Shown: positions 1 through 8,016, numbered from the stretch's first letter. The stretch is DNA of 64,000 nt from DAHUYF01 sp035945115 (GCA_035945115.1 DASZAN010000097.1:1-64000); one strand, 5' to 3'. The notes: generated by a model from the letters alone, not told the origin. Translations and numbers: made by a program.

Positions 1-109
1 CGCCGCCGCCGGCTACAACTTCAGCCTGCTCCTCCGCTGGCTCGCGGAGTTTTTGCGCGCCTTGATCGCCGTGTTCTCCGAGAAAGCCGCTGCCTCTCAG
101 GTCGCTTAA
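1..109 (+). CDS. Transposase, C-terminal fragment (IS5-like), cut by window edge
   Basis: The frame starting at base 2 is open to a TAA at 107-109 and encodes 35 residues beginning AAAGYNFSLLLRWLAEFLRA. A C-terminal AGYN-x-LLLRWLA segment is what I associate with the ends of IS5-family DDE transposases. The catalytic part lies left of the window, so completeness cannot be judged. No terminal inverted repeat is obvious in the following 60 bases. It marks the left end of an accessory stretch with toxin-antitoxin and restriction genes. Confidence 0.55.
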   Translation, partial: AAAGYNFSLLLRWLAEFLRALIAVFSEKAAASQVA

Positions 110-169
110 ATCGCACCCCACCCGCGTTCTTCACGGTCGACCTCTTAAGGCCCGGAGCGGGCGGGGCGC

Positions 170-664
170 TCAGGGAATGTACGTCGAAAAGACGTAGTCA
201 TGGGCCTTTTGCGGCACGTGGCAGCCAAAGCATTGCTTGGCCGCATCCGTCACGATCGGCTTTGCGGGATCGCCGCCGGCCCAGACCTGGAAGCCCCAAC
301 CGCCCGTCGCCGCGTATTTCTTGGCATCCTTGACCATCACCGCGAGCCCCTTGCGGCCGGATTCGCTGTAGACGCCGTCGCTCACCGTGACCTCGTGCAC
401 GTCGCTGGCAAAGACGCTCCCATCGGGATAGGTACCGCCCGATTTCAGCGCCTTGAGCCCGGTCGCGTTCACATAGACGTTGTGCATGCCGCCGATCTGA
501 TCGAAGACCGGACTGTCCTTGGTGACGATCGCGGTGTTGACGTGGAACCACTGGCGATAGCCCTTGGGCGGCGCAAGCTTGGTGTCTGCCACTGCCGCCG
601 CCCCCGCGCCGAGCAACGCCGCCACCGCCAGCGCGCCGACGAGCTTTCGAGATCCTCCGACCAT
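170..664 (-). CDS. Cytochrome P460 family protein
   Basis: This encodes a 164-residue periplasmic protein. The first 27 residues form a clear Sec signal peptide (basic start, Ala/Leu/Val core, cleavage after AVADT or nearby). The mature part has a cytochrome P460-like body (GYRQWFHVNTA, GGMHNVYVN, YPDGS) and one C-terminal haem-binding motif CFGCH near residue 145. P460 family members include hydroxylamine-oxidising and NO-detoxifying haem proteins, but many are uncharacterised. No partner cytochrome or hao gene is nearby, so the substrate is unknown. It converges on the transposase fragment. The ATG at 664 follows a GGGGGG-containing leader. Confidence 0.85.
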   Translation of the reverse strand: MVGGSRKLVGALAVAALLGAGAAAVADTKLAPPKGYRQWFHVNTAIVTKDSPVFDQIGGMHNVYVNATGLKALKSGGTYPDGSVFASDVHEVTVSDGVYSESGRKGLAVMVKDAKKYAATGGWGFQVWAGGDPAKPIVTDAAKQCFGCHVPQKAHDYVFSTYIP

Positions 665-987
665 CCTGCCCCCCTCTCAAGGTTGTCCGCGAGTGGTACC
701 GAATCCAGCGATGGACGGCTAGTGCCGAGACGGCGCATGGAGGCGCTGAGCGGCGGCGGGACTTGCTGTCGACAAGGGCTATCGCGGCCACAGCCGCCTC
801 CTCGACACGAGCCGGCGCGGCAAGGCGTATCAGGCTTTTATCGACGCGGTGTCGACAGTAGCGATGAACGAGATACGAGGACATCGACTGTCGACGAATG
901 ATGCCTCACGGACATTTGAAGAAGTCTGTTTAACTCGGCAAGTGGGTTAAGCTGATATCGGGAGGGACCCTTCTCGGAAGTCCCGCC
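665..987. other. Intergenic region with a possible degenerate gene remnant
   Basis: No intact gene is visible in these 323 bases. On the + strand a stop-free stretch from about 750 to 950 reads DKGYRGHSRLLDTSRRGKAY and continues to a TAA near 948, but it has no start codon or ribosome site. The segment loosely resembles the C-terminal part of a small regulator, so it may be a decayed gene; this is weak. The hexamer GTCGAC recurs three times (about 769, 852 and 890). Confidence 0.3.
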
Positions 988-1155
988 ATGCCCGCCGGTT
1001 CACGTACCTTCTGCGCTCTCGCGGTCATCGGCACGCTTCTCGATCTCGCCACCATCCGCCCAGCGCGGGCGGACGCCGCCGAGACCAAGTTCGAATCTGT
1101 GGTCAACGCCTACAACTCGCTGGTCGGCGACTACAATCAACGGAACGGTCACTGA
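988..1155 (+). CDS. Small secreted protein, function unknown
   Basis: This is a 55-codon frame with ATG at 988 and TGA at 1153-1155. GGAAG sits about 8 bases before the ATG. The first 28 residues look like a signal peptide (hydrophobic FCALAVIGTLLDLATI then ARADA cleavage-like site). The mature peptide is about 25 residues, including ESVVNAYNSLVGDYN. I do not recognise a family. The plausible signal sequence and spacing argue that it is real, but it may be the truncated front of a longer lost exported protein. Confidence 0.4.
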   Translation: MPAGSRTFCALAVIGTLLDLATIRPARADAAETKFESVVNAYNSLVGDYNQRNGH

Positions 1156-1176
1156 CGCGCGGGTCCTTGGCGCTAC

Positions 1177-1590
1177 TCAGTGACCGACCCGACGATCGCG
1201 CACCCTCGCGCCGCGGCGATTTAGATTGGACTGCCGAAGCGGCGATGCCGCAGGTGACCCGATACGGTCGCCGCGACGCTTCGCGTATCGGTTGACCTTG
1301 ATCTTGCTCTCGCGGCGCCGAGCTTCTGCGATGTCGTATGCCGTCTGCATTCGCAGCAGTGTGTCCATCTTCGGGCCGAAAGCTTTTTCGATGCGCAGTG
1401 CCATTTCCGGGGAAAGCGAGGCGCGGCCATTGAGCAGCGCCGAAAGTGCCGGACGCGTGACGCGGAGCGCCTTCGCCGCCGCGGTGACGGTGAGGCCAAG
1501 CGGCTCGATTACCTCCATACGCACGAACTGCCCGGGATGACTGGGCCGGACCATGTGAATCATGAGCTTATTCTCAAACGCTCTGGTCAA
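1177..1590 (-). CDS. HigA-family addiction module antitoxin, orphan
   Basis: The core from RPSHPGQFVRMEVIEPLGLT to IKVNRYAK is a textbook HigA/VapI antitoxin: helix-turn-helix residues TAAAKALRVTRPALSALLNG, then SPEMALRIEKAFG. Starts are possible at 1590 (ATGA overlap with the upstream antitoxin stop), 1563 or 1554; family homology favours MIHMVRP or MVRP, while the overlap favours 1590. After about residue 103 there is an arginine-rich tail of roughly 35 residues that HigA proteins normally lack. No HigB toxin lies next to it; instead it trails a different toxin-antitoxin pair. It may be a second antitoxin or a solitary repressor. Confidence 0.85.
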   Translation of the reverse strand: MTRAFENKLMIHMVRPSHPGQFVRMEVIEPLGLTVTAAAKALRVTRPALSALLNGRASLSPEMALRIEKAFGPKMDTLLRMQTAYDIAEARRRESKIKVNRYAKRRGDRIGSPAASPLRQSNLNRRGARVRDRRVGH

Positions 1591-1937
1591 GTGTGCGCCT
1601 CGCCGAGAACGCGAACGTGGCCGCGAGCCCGACGGCGCGGCTTGGCCTTGACGACAATTTCCACGTCTTGACCGAGCGCATTCAAGAAACGCATCAGCCG
1701 ATCGCTTGAGAAATTCGCGAGCCGGCCGTTGAGCAGCGCGGAGACCTTTGGCTGGTCAACGTCCATGATCCGTGCCGCCGCAACCTGGGTTAAGCGCCGG
1801 CGTTTGATGATGTGACGGATGTGCGCCGCTAGTTGCGCTTTTGTCAGCTCCTCCTCGGGCTCGGCGAAGCCCAGATCCGCAAACACATTGCCGGTACTCG
1901 GCGTTACCGGGATTTCGCCGCTGCGCTTCCTGACCAT
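1587..1937 (-). CDS. XRE-family antitoxin of a HigBA/Gp49-type module
   Basis: This is a 116-residue DNA-binding protein. The helix-turn-helix lies around residues 35-90 (RRRLTQVAAARIMDVDQPKV, then SALLNGRLANFSSDRLMRFL) and the tail is basic (KAKPRRRARG). The family usually pairs with a Gp49/RelE-like toxin encoded just upstream, which is the case here: its start overlaps the toxin 3' end by 34 bases, implying coupled translation. By analogy it should neutralise the toxin and repress the promoter near 2306-2368. The next gene starts within its stop codon (ATGA). Confidence 0.88.
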   Translation of the reverse strand: MVRKRSGEIPVTPSTGNVFADLGFAEPEEELTKAQLAAHIRHIIKRRRLTQVAAARIMDVDQPKVSALLNGRLANFSSDRLMRFLNALGQDVEIVVKAKPRRRARGHVRVLGEAHT

Positions 1938-2305
1938 TGCTCGTAGTCCTCTCTGGCTCGCTTGAGTCGTTGCTCGATAAGTTCCAGTTCAAGCTTCGGC
2001 GTTGCGATTCCCCTTTTTGATTTCTTCTGAAAGGCATGCAGCACGTAGACGATCCCGGCGAAACGCACGGTGTAGACGGCGCGGTAGGTATCGCCGTCGA
2101 AGTCGTCCACGATCTCCAACACACCCGCGCCGGCGAAACCTTTCAGCGGCTTTGCGTACGCCGCTTTAGAGCCGAGCTGCGCTTCCCAAAGCGCAATACC
2201 GACGCGGCGACGCACGTCCTCGGGGAAGCGGCGCAGGTCGTCGAGGCTACGGCCTATCCAACGTACCGGCTTTGGCTTGAGATCGCGGTGCGCCGGCTTC
2301 GCCAT
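1904..2305 (-). CDS. RelE/ParE-superfamily toxin, Gp49-like (HigB type)
   Basis: This is a 133-residue protein with the Gp49-like toxin pattern: LDDLRRFPEDVRRRVGIALW, then GSKAAYAKPLKGF, GVLEIVDDFDGDTYRAVYT and VYVLHAFQKKSKRGIATPK. The YVLHAFQKKSK-type strand with basic residues is characteristic of RelE-fold mRNA interferases, so ribosome-dependent mRNA cleavage is expected; this is inferred from the family, not shown. It is the first gene of a toxin-antitoxin-antitoxin array on the - strand. The last 20 residues run into the antitoxin gene. Confidence 0.88.
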   Translation of the reverse strand: MAKPAHRDLKPKPVRWIGRSLDDLRRFPEDVRRRVGIALWEAQLGSKAAYAKPLKGFAGAGVLEIVDDFDGDTYRAVYTVRFAGIVYVLHAFQKKSKRGIATPKLELELIEQRLKRAREDYEQWSGSAAAKSR

Positions 2306-2368
2306 GTGCTTGGTCCAAACGTAATATATGCCTGTTTGGGCATAATCACAAGCCTGCGAGCGCGAGGG

Positions 2369-2677
2369 TCAGGCCGCATAGACTTGCTCCTGGCTTCGCT
2401 CAATGCTCGCCTTGATGTAGGGGTTTTCCACCGCGCCGGACATGACGAGGTCGACGGGCCGGCCGAGCAATGCTTCGAGCGCCTCCTTCAATCCGAAGTA
2501 GGTGTCGAGCGCTTTCGCCGTTGCGCCGTTCTCAAATTCGACGACGAAATCCACATCGCTATTGTCCTCGTCGAATTCACCGCGCGCCGCGGAACCGAAC
2601 AAGTCGAGCCGGCGCACATGATGGCGTCGGCATAGTTGAGCGAGTTCTGCCAGCCGCGCGGCGATGAAGGGCTGCAT
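2369..2677 (-). CDS. MNT-type nucleotidyltransferase, orphan (MntA-like)
   Basis: This 102-residue minimal nucleotidyltransferase has the active-site signature LFGSAARGEFDEDNSDVDFV around residues 26-45 (GS-x10-D-x-D). In HEPN/MNT modules such proteins AMPylate and silence the HEPN toxin HepT. No HEPN gene (RxxxxH) is adjacent: the downstream gap is only 63 bases before the RelE-like toxin, and upstream is acs, whose stop is 7 bases away. It may be a remnant of a lost module, may act on a distant partner, or may be unrelated to toxin control. Confidence 0.85.
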   Translation of the reverse strand: MQPFIAARLAELAQLCRRHHVRRLDLFGSAARGEFDEDNSDVDFVVEFENGATAKALDTYFGLKEALEALLGRPVDLVMSGAVENPYIKASIERSQEQVYAA

Positions 2678-2684
2678 CGTTTCG

Positions 2685-4625
2685 CTACCCCCGATTCATC
2701 CGGTTCTCGACCAGATCCGTCACCACGGTGGGATCGGCGAGGGTCGAGACGTCGCCGAGTTGGTCCTGTTCGTTGGCGGCGATCTTGCGCAGGATTCTTC
2801 GCATGATCTTGCCGCTCCGCGTCTTCGGCAGGTTGGGGGCCCACTGGATCAAGTCCGGTGAGGCGATGGGGCCGATGTGCTTTCTCACCCACGCCACCAG
2901 CTCTTTGCGTAAGGGCTCGCTCGGCTCGTTGCCGGTCTTGAGCGTGACATAGGCATAGATGCCTTGGCCCTTCACATCGTGCGGGTATCCGACCACGGCG
3001 GCCTCGGCGACCTTGGGATGGGCCACCAGCGCGCTCTCCACTTCCGCGGTACCGAGGCGGTGGCCCGCGACGTTGATGACGTCGTCGACGCGCCCGGTGA
3101 TCCAGTAATAGCCATCCTCGTCGCGGCGCGCGCCGTCGCCGGTGAAGTACTTGCCGGGGAAGGTCGAGAAGTACGTCTCGACGAAGCGCTTATGGTCGCC
3201 GAAGACGGTGCGCATCATGCCCGGCCAGGCATCGGCGATGCAGAGATTGCCTTCGGCGGCGCCCTCGAGCACGTTCCCGTCATTGTCGACGATGACCGGC
3301 TTCACGCCGAAGAACGGCTTCGTCGCCGAGCCCGGCTTCTGCGCGATGGCGCCGGGGAGCGGCGTGATCAGAATCCCGCCCGTCTCCGTCTGCCACCAAG
3401 TGTCGACGATCGGGATCTTGCTGTCACCGACGACGCGATGATACCAGAGCCAGGCTTCGGGATTGATCGGCTCGCCCACCGTGCCCAGAAGCTTCAGCGA
3501 CTTCCGCGATGTCTTCTTCACGTACCCTTCGCCTTCGCGCATCAGTGCGCGGATCGCGGTCGGCGCGGTGTAGAAGATGTTGACCTTGTGCTTGTCGATC
3601 ACTTGCCAGAAGCGCGAGGCATCGGGATAGTTGGGCACGCCCTCGAACATCATGGTGGTGGCGCCGTTGGCGAGCGGGCCGTAGACGATGTAGCTGTGGC
3701 CCGTCACCCAGCCGACATCGGCGGTGCACCAAAAGATGTCGCCGTCGTGATAGTCGAAGATGTATTGATGGGTGGATGCTACGAAGACGAGATAGCCGCC
3801 GGTGGTGTGCAGCACGCCCTTGGGCTTTCCCGTCGAGCCCGAGGTATAGAGGATGAAGAGCGGATCCTCGGCGCTCATCTCGGCGGGCGGACACTCCTTC
3901 GAGGCGGCGGCCATCGCCTCGTGGTACCAGACGTCGCGGCCCTCGACCCAGCCGATCTTGCCGCCGGTGCGGCGGACGATGATCGCCGTCTTGACGTTGG
4001 GGCATTGCTTCAGGGCTTCGTCGGCGTTGGCCTTGAGCGGCACCTTGCGGCTGCCGCGGAAGCCTTCATCGGCGGTGATGAGGATGTCGGACTTGCAGTC
4101 CTGGATGCGGCCCATGAGGCTCTCGGGCGAGAAGCCGCCGAAGACGACGGAGTGGATGGCGCCGATGCGCGCGCAAGCGAGCATGGCGAACGCCGTCTCG
4201 GGAATCATCGGCATGTAGATGGTGACGCGGTCGCCCTTCTTGACGCCGCGCGATTTCAGCACATTGGCGAGGCGGCAAACGCTTTCATGCAGCTCGCTGT
4301 AGCTGACATGGCGATGCTCATGCGGGCTGTCGCCTTCCCAGAGGATCGCCGTCTGGTCGGCGCGCGTCGCCAAATGCCGGTCGATGCAATTGTAGGACGC
4401 GTTAAGCGTGCCGTCCTCGTACCATCTGATGTGGACATTGCCGGTGAAGCTGGTGTTCTTCACCTTGGTGTAGGGCTTCATCCAATGAAGCCGCTTTCCC
4501 TCCTCGCGCCAGAAGCGCTCGGGATCGCGGAGCGACTCGTCGTACATGCGCTCATAGCGGGCGGCATCGATCCACGCCGTGCGCGCGTTGCTCTCGGCGA
4601 CGGGGAAGAGGCTGGTGTCTGGCAT
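2685..4625 (-). CDS. acs: Acetyl-CoA synthetase (AMP-forming)
   Basis: This cytoplasmic enzyme makes acetyl-CoA from acetate, ATP and CoA by way of acetyl-AMP. The full AMP-binding signature LYTSGSTGKPKGVLHTTGGY and the C-terminal acetylation motif TRSGKIMRRILRKIA are present; the Lys in SGKIM is the usual Pat/CobB regulatory site. I chose the ATG at 4625 (MPDTSLFPVAESNART), which has GGGAG about 10 bases upstream and gives 646 residues, normal for the family; an in-frame TTG at 4691 would add 22 poorly conserved residues. It is transcribed away from hsdR, with the MNT gene 7 bases downstream. The C-terminus is complete. Confidence 0.96.
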   Translation of the reverse strand: MPDTSLFPVAESNARTAWIDAARYERMYDESLRDPERFWREEGKRLHWMKPYTKVKNTSFTGNVHIRWYEDGTLNASYNCIDRHLATRADQTAILWEGDSPHEHRHVSYSELHESVCRLANVLKSRGVKKGDRVTIYMPMIPETAFAMLACARIGAIHSVVFGGFSPESLMGRIQDCKSDILITADEGFRGSRKVPLKANADEALKQCPNVKTAIIVRRTGGKIGWVEGRDVWYHEAMAAASKECPPAEMSAEDPLFILYTSGSTGKPKGVLHTTGGYLVFVASTHQYIFDYHDGDIFWCTADVGWVTGHSYIVYGPLANGATTMMFEGVPNYPDASRFWQVIDKHKVNIFYTAPTAIRALMREGEGYVKKTSRKSLKLLGTVGEPINPEAWLWYHRVVGDSKIPIVDTWWQTETGGILITPLPGAIAQKPGSATKPFFGVKPVIVDNDGNVLEGAAEGNLCIADAWPGMMRTVFGDHKRFVETYFSTFPGKYFTGDGARRDEDGYYWITGRVDDVINVAGHRLGTAEVESALVAHPKVAEAAVVGYPHDVKGQGIYAYVTLKTGNEPSEPLRKELVAWVRKHIGPIASPDLIQWAPNLPKTRSGKIMRRILRKIAANEQDQLGDVSTLADPTVVTDLVENRMNRG

Positions 4626-4862
4626 GGCGCTGTAGCTCCCGGGCTTGTCGGCTGGGGGCGGCATCCCCGCAACCGCGATTGCCTTTGCCAAATCTAGGCG
4701 CGATCGGGCGCGCTCGACAAGCTGGGGGCCAGCCTTCCGCCGCCTCGGGCGGCGCGTGGCAGCCTGCGCCGTTTCTGGGCCATTCGCGCAAGCGCAGGGC
4801 GCCTCAACGGGTCAGAGCGCCCCAAAGTTGTATCCTCCCCCAAATAGGGTACGATCGGAGGT

Positions 4863-6845
4863 ATGACTCCGGAGGCGCGGGCACGCGCCGAGATTGACGC
4901 GAAACTTCTGGCGAGCGGCTGGCTTGTCCAAGACCGCGACGAGGTCAATTTGGGCGCCGGGCTTGGCGTCGCGGTTCGCGAATTCTCGCTTCCCGCCGGT
5001 CCCGCCGATTACCTCCTGTTCATCGACCGCAAGGCTTGCGGTGTCGTCGAGGCCAAGCCGGAAGGCCATACGCTCACTGGCGTCGAGGACCAATCGGCGA
5101 GCTACATGGCGGCGCTCCCGCCCAATCTCGCGGCCTGGGGCCCGAACCTTTATTTCGAATACGAATCCAGCGGCGCCGAGACGCGCTTTACCGATCATCG
5201 CGACCCGCAGCCGCGTTCGCGCTTCGTCTTCTCCTTTCACCGCCCAGAATTTTTGCTCGAAACACTGAAGAAAGGCAGCAGCCTACGGCGGCGACTCCAG
5301 CTCCTGCCATCGGTCGATCCCGCCGGCTTGCGCGACTGCCAGATCGATGCCATCGCCAATTTGACCGTGTCGCTGAAGCGCGGCGATCCGCGCGCGCTCG
5401 TGCAAATGGCGACCGGCGCCGGCAAGACCTTCACCGCCTGCAATCTCGTCCAGCAATTGCTGAGCTATGCTGACGCGCGGCGCATCCTGTTCCTCGTCGA
5501 CCGGAAGAACCTGGGAACGCAGACCAAGAACGAGTTTCAACGCTTCCAGCCGCCGGGCACTGGCAAGCTCTTCACCGAAATCTACAATGTGCAGCTCCTC
5601 TCGGGCCGCACCGTCGAGGCGTCGAGCAGCGTCGTTATCTCCACCATCCAGCGGCTTTATGCCGCACTTCGCGGCGAAGACCTCGATGAAGAACTCGACG
5701 AGACTTCGCTCGAAGAGATGCCTTCCGTCATCGCCGAGCGCCCCATCGTCTATAATCCCGCCATTCCCATCGAGACCTTCGACATCATCATCGTCGACGA
5801 ATGCCATCGCTCGATCTACGGCGTCTGGCGGCAGGTGCTCGACTATTTCGACGCCTTCATCATTGGGCTGACGGCGACGCCCTCGAAGCACACACTCGGA
5901 TTCTTCAATCTCAACCTCGTCGCCGAATATCCCTACGAGCGCTCGGTCGTGGACGGCGTCAATGTTGGCTACGAGACCTATCGCATCCGCACGGAGATCG
6001 GCGAGCATGGCGGCACGGTCGATGCCAGCTACACTGTGCCCGTGCGCGACCGCAAGACGCGGCGCATGCGCTACGAAGAGCTCGATGATGATCTGGAGTA
6101 CGCGAAGAAGGATTTGGACGTACGCGTGCTCGCGCCCAACCAGATTCGCACGGTGCTCCAAGCCTACCGAGATACGCTCTTCACGGAGCTTTTCCCCGGC
6201 CGTAGCGAGGTGCCGAAGACGCTGATCTTCGCCAAGGACGATCATCACGCCGAGGAGATCGTGCAGATCGCCCGCGAGGTCTTCGGCCAAGGCAATGCCT
6301 TCGCCAAGAAGATCACCTATCGCGCCACCGGCGCCAAGCCCGAGGAGTTGCTGAAGGAATTTCAGACCAGCTACAACCCGCGCATCGCCGTCACGGTCGA
6401 CATGATCGCCACCGGCACCGACGTGAAAGCACTCGAAGTCGTGATCTTCATGCGCGACGTGCGCTCGGCCAATTATTTCGAGCAGATGCGCGGCCGCGGC
6501 GTGCGCACGATCAACCCGACCGACCTCCGCCAGGTCACGCCCGACGCCAAATTCAAGGATCGGTTCGTGCTGATCGACGCGGTCGGCGTGACCGAGAGCG
6601 TCAAATCCACCTCGCAGCCGCTGGAGCGCAAGCGCGCCATCGCCTTCGACCGTCTGCTCCGCGACATCGCCACCGGCGACAGCTCGGAAGACGCGCTCTC
6701 GTCGCTCGCCGGACGCCTCGCCGCGCTCGCGCCCAAGGTGCCGCCGGAAGACCACGCGCGGGTACGCGCTCGCCGATGGCAAGGACATCGACGGCATCGC
6801 GCGCGTGCTGTGGAATGCGCTCGATCCCGATGTGGTCGAGAGTGA
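4863..6845 (+). CDS. hsdR: Type I restriction enzyme R subunit, N-terminal part (frameshifted)
   Basis: This holds the first two thirds of an EcoEI-like HsdR. The nuclease domain (residues about 10-130) carries the E-x-K of a PD-(D/E)xK site in CGVVEAKPEG. The helicase motor has Walker A VQMATGAGKTF, the DECH box IIIVDECHR, motif III GLTATPSK and motif VI FEQMRGRGVRT. After PKVPPEDHAR the frame leaves the family pattern and stops at 6845. The next frame carries the expected sequence (GYALADGKD or YALADGKD, then IDGIARVLWNALDPD). One extra G in the run at 6760-6762 explains this; deleting it gives one 910-codon gene. As read, no functional R subunit is made unless frameshifting occurs. Confidence 0.9.
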   Translation: MTPEARARAEIDAKLLASGWLVQDRDEVNLGAGLGVAVREFSLPAGPADYLLFIDRKACGVVEAKPEGHTLTGVEDQSASYMAALPPNLAAWGPNLYFEYESSGAETRFTDHRDPQPRSRFVFSFHRPEFLLETLKKGSSLRRRLQLLPSVDPAGLRDCQIDAIANLTVSLKRGDPRALVQMATGAGKTFTACNLVQQLLSYADARRILFLVDRKNLGTQTKNEFQRFQPPGTGKLFTEIYNVQLLSGRTVEASSSVVISTIQRLYAALRGEDLDEELDETSLEEMPSVIAERPIVYNPAIPIETFDIIIVDECHRSIYGVWRQVLDYFDAFIIGLTATPSKHTLGFFNLNLVAEYPYERSVVDGVNVGYETYRIRTEIGEHGGTVDASYTVPVRDRKTRRMRYEELDDDLEYAKKDLDVRVLAPNQIRTVLQAYRDTLFTELFPGRSEVPKTLIFAKDDHHAEEIVQIAREVFGQGNAFAKKITYRATGAKPEELLKEFQTSYNPRIAVTVDMIATGTDVKALEVVIFMRDVRSANYFEQMRGRGVRTINPTDLRQVTPDAKFKDRFVLIDAVGVTESVKSTSQPLERKRAIAFDRLLRDIATGDSSEDALSSLAGRLAALAPKVPPEDHARVRARRWQGHRRHRARAVECARSRCGRE

Positions 6846-7596
6846 GGCTGAGGCGCGGGGCGCCACCAGCGATGCCGCCAAGGCGAAAGTCGCGGCCGAG
6901 CTGCGGGCGAAAGCGGCACAAGCCTTGGACAACCCGAAGCTCCGCAAGCTCCTTATCGAGCTCAAGGAGATGTCGGAGATCACCATCGACGAACTCTCGC
7001 GCGACCGCGTCATCTCCACGGGCTTCGACCTGAAGCAAGCGGAAGAGAAGACGGCGAGCTTCCGCCGCTTCATCGAAGAGAACAAGGACGAGCTGACGGC
7101 GCTACAGATTCTCTATAGCCGCCCGCACGCACAGCGCCGCCTCACCTGGAAAGCGGTCACCGATCTTCGCGACGCGCTCGCGCGGCCGCCCTGGCTCTTG
7201 GAGCCGGCGGTGATCTGGAGCTGCTACAAGCGCCTCAATGCCAGCAAGGTGCGCGAGCGCTCGCCGGGCAACGTGCTGAGCGACATGGTGTCGCTGGTGC
7301 GCTTCGCGCTCAGCCGGACCGACACGCTCCAACCGCTCTCAGTCGATGTCGAGCGGCAATTCAATCTCTGGACCGGCCGCGAGAAGAAGGCCGGCCGGGA
7401 ATACACCGACGAGCAGACGCGCTGGCTCCTCCTCATCCGCGACCACATCGCCGCCAATGTCGAAATGACGCTCGACGACCTTCAGGACATACCAGCCTTC
7501 GCCGATCGCGGCGGCCGTATCGCCGCCAATCGCGTCTTCGGCAAGGAGCGCGTGCCAGCGCTGATCGATGAACTGAATGATGCACTGGTGGCGTAG
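6805..7596 (+). CDS. hsdR: Type I restriction enzyme R subunit, C-terminal part (frameshifted)
   Basis: This is the continuation of hsdR in the next reading frame, matching the EcoEI-type C-terminal domain (LKEMSEITIDELSRD, FRRFIEENKDELTALQILY, ARPPWLLEPAVIWSCYKRL). The domain normally docks HsdR on the methylase core. The nominal start at 6805 is a GTG inside the coding region with no ribosome site, and the family sequence is readable upstream in this frame to about 6760, so this is a fragment rather than a gene of its own. It ends 3 bases before the hsdS start codon. Confidence 0.88.
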   Translation: MLWNALDPDVVESEAEARGATSDAAKAKVAAELRAKAAQALDNPKLRKLLIELKEMSEITIDELSRDRVISTGFDLKQAEEKTASFRRFIEENKDELTALQILYSRPHAQRRLTWKAVTDLRDALARPPWLLEPAVIWSCYKRLNASKVRERSPGNVLSDMVSLVRFALSRTDTLQPLSVDVERQFNLWTGREKKAGREYTDEQTRWLLLIRDHIAANVEMTLDDLQDIPAFADRGGRIAANRVFGKERVPALIDELNDALVA

Positions 7597-7599
7597 CTA

Positions 7600-8016
7600 G
7601 TGGACAAAGAACGCGCGAGGCGCGAACCTTTGCCGTTAGGCTGGTCTTGGGCATGCCTAGACGACCTTGGATATTGGACCGGCGGTGGGACGCCGTCGAA
7701 GGAGAATGAGAAATTCTGGCGCGGCGGCGACGTCCCATGGGTGTCGCCAAAGGATATGAAGGCCGATTTTGTCGGCGAGAGCGCCGAAAGAATCACCGCT
7801 GCCGCGGTTGCGTCCTCGGCGGCCAAATTGATAGAGGCCGGCTCCGTTCTCGTCGTTACACGGTCTGGTATCCTGAAGCACACATTGCCCGTAGCGATCG
7901 CCGATTGCGCGCTGACTCTGAATCAAGATATGCGGGCCCTATACGCCGCATCCCGGAATCAACCCGCGGTACGTCCAATTCTATCTACGTTGGCAAAACA
8001 ATCGAATTTTGTCTGA
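7600..8016 (+). CDS. hsdS: Type I restriction specificity subunit, N-terminal part (frameshifted)
   Basis: This holds the first target-recognition domain of HsdS: PLPLGWSWACLDDLG, GGTPSKENEKFWRGG, VPWVSPKDMK and SVLVVTRSGILKHTLPVA are standard TRD features. GTG start at 7600, directly after hsdR. At 7951-7955 (TCCCG) the frame shifts: as read it ends in NQPAVRPILSTLAKQSNFV and stops at 8016, whereas the +1 frame reads GINPRYVQFYLRWQNN and then the conserved TRD end. Removing one C from the CCC run repairs it. This fragment alone could make a single half-specificity domain. Confidence 0.88.
   Translation: MDKERARREPLPLGWSWACLDDLGYWTGGGTPSKENEKFWRGGDVPWVSPKDMKADFVGESAERITAAAVASSAAKLIEAGSVLVVTRSGILKHTLPVAIADCALTLNQDMRALYAASRNQPAVRPILSTLAKQSNFV

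Noticed and set aside
750..950. Possible MarR-like or transposase-like pseudogene (DKGYRGHSRLLDT)
   Set aside because: No start codon or ribosome site and only weak resemblance; kept only as a note on the intergenic region.
2964..4697. Long + strand frame opposite acs
   Set aside because: The - strand encodes a complete acetyl-CoA synthetase; the + strand product has no recognisable domain.
7593..7603. CTAGTGG at the hsdR-hsdS junction as a further copy of the element end
   Set aside because: Only 7-8 bases match; the rest of the 26-bp end is absent, so it is chance.
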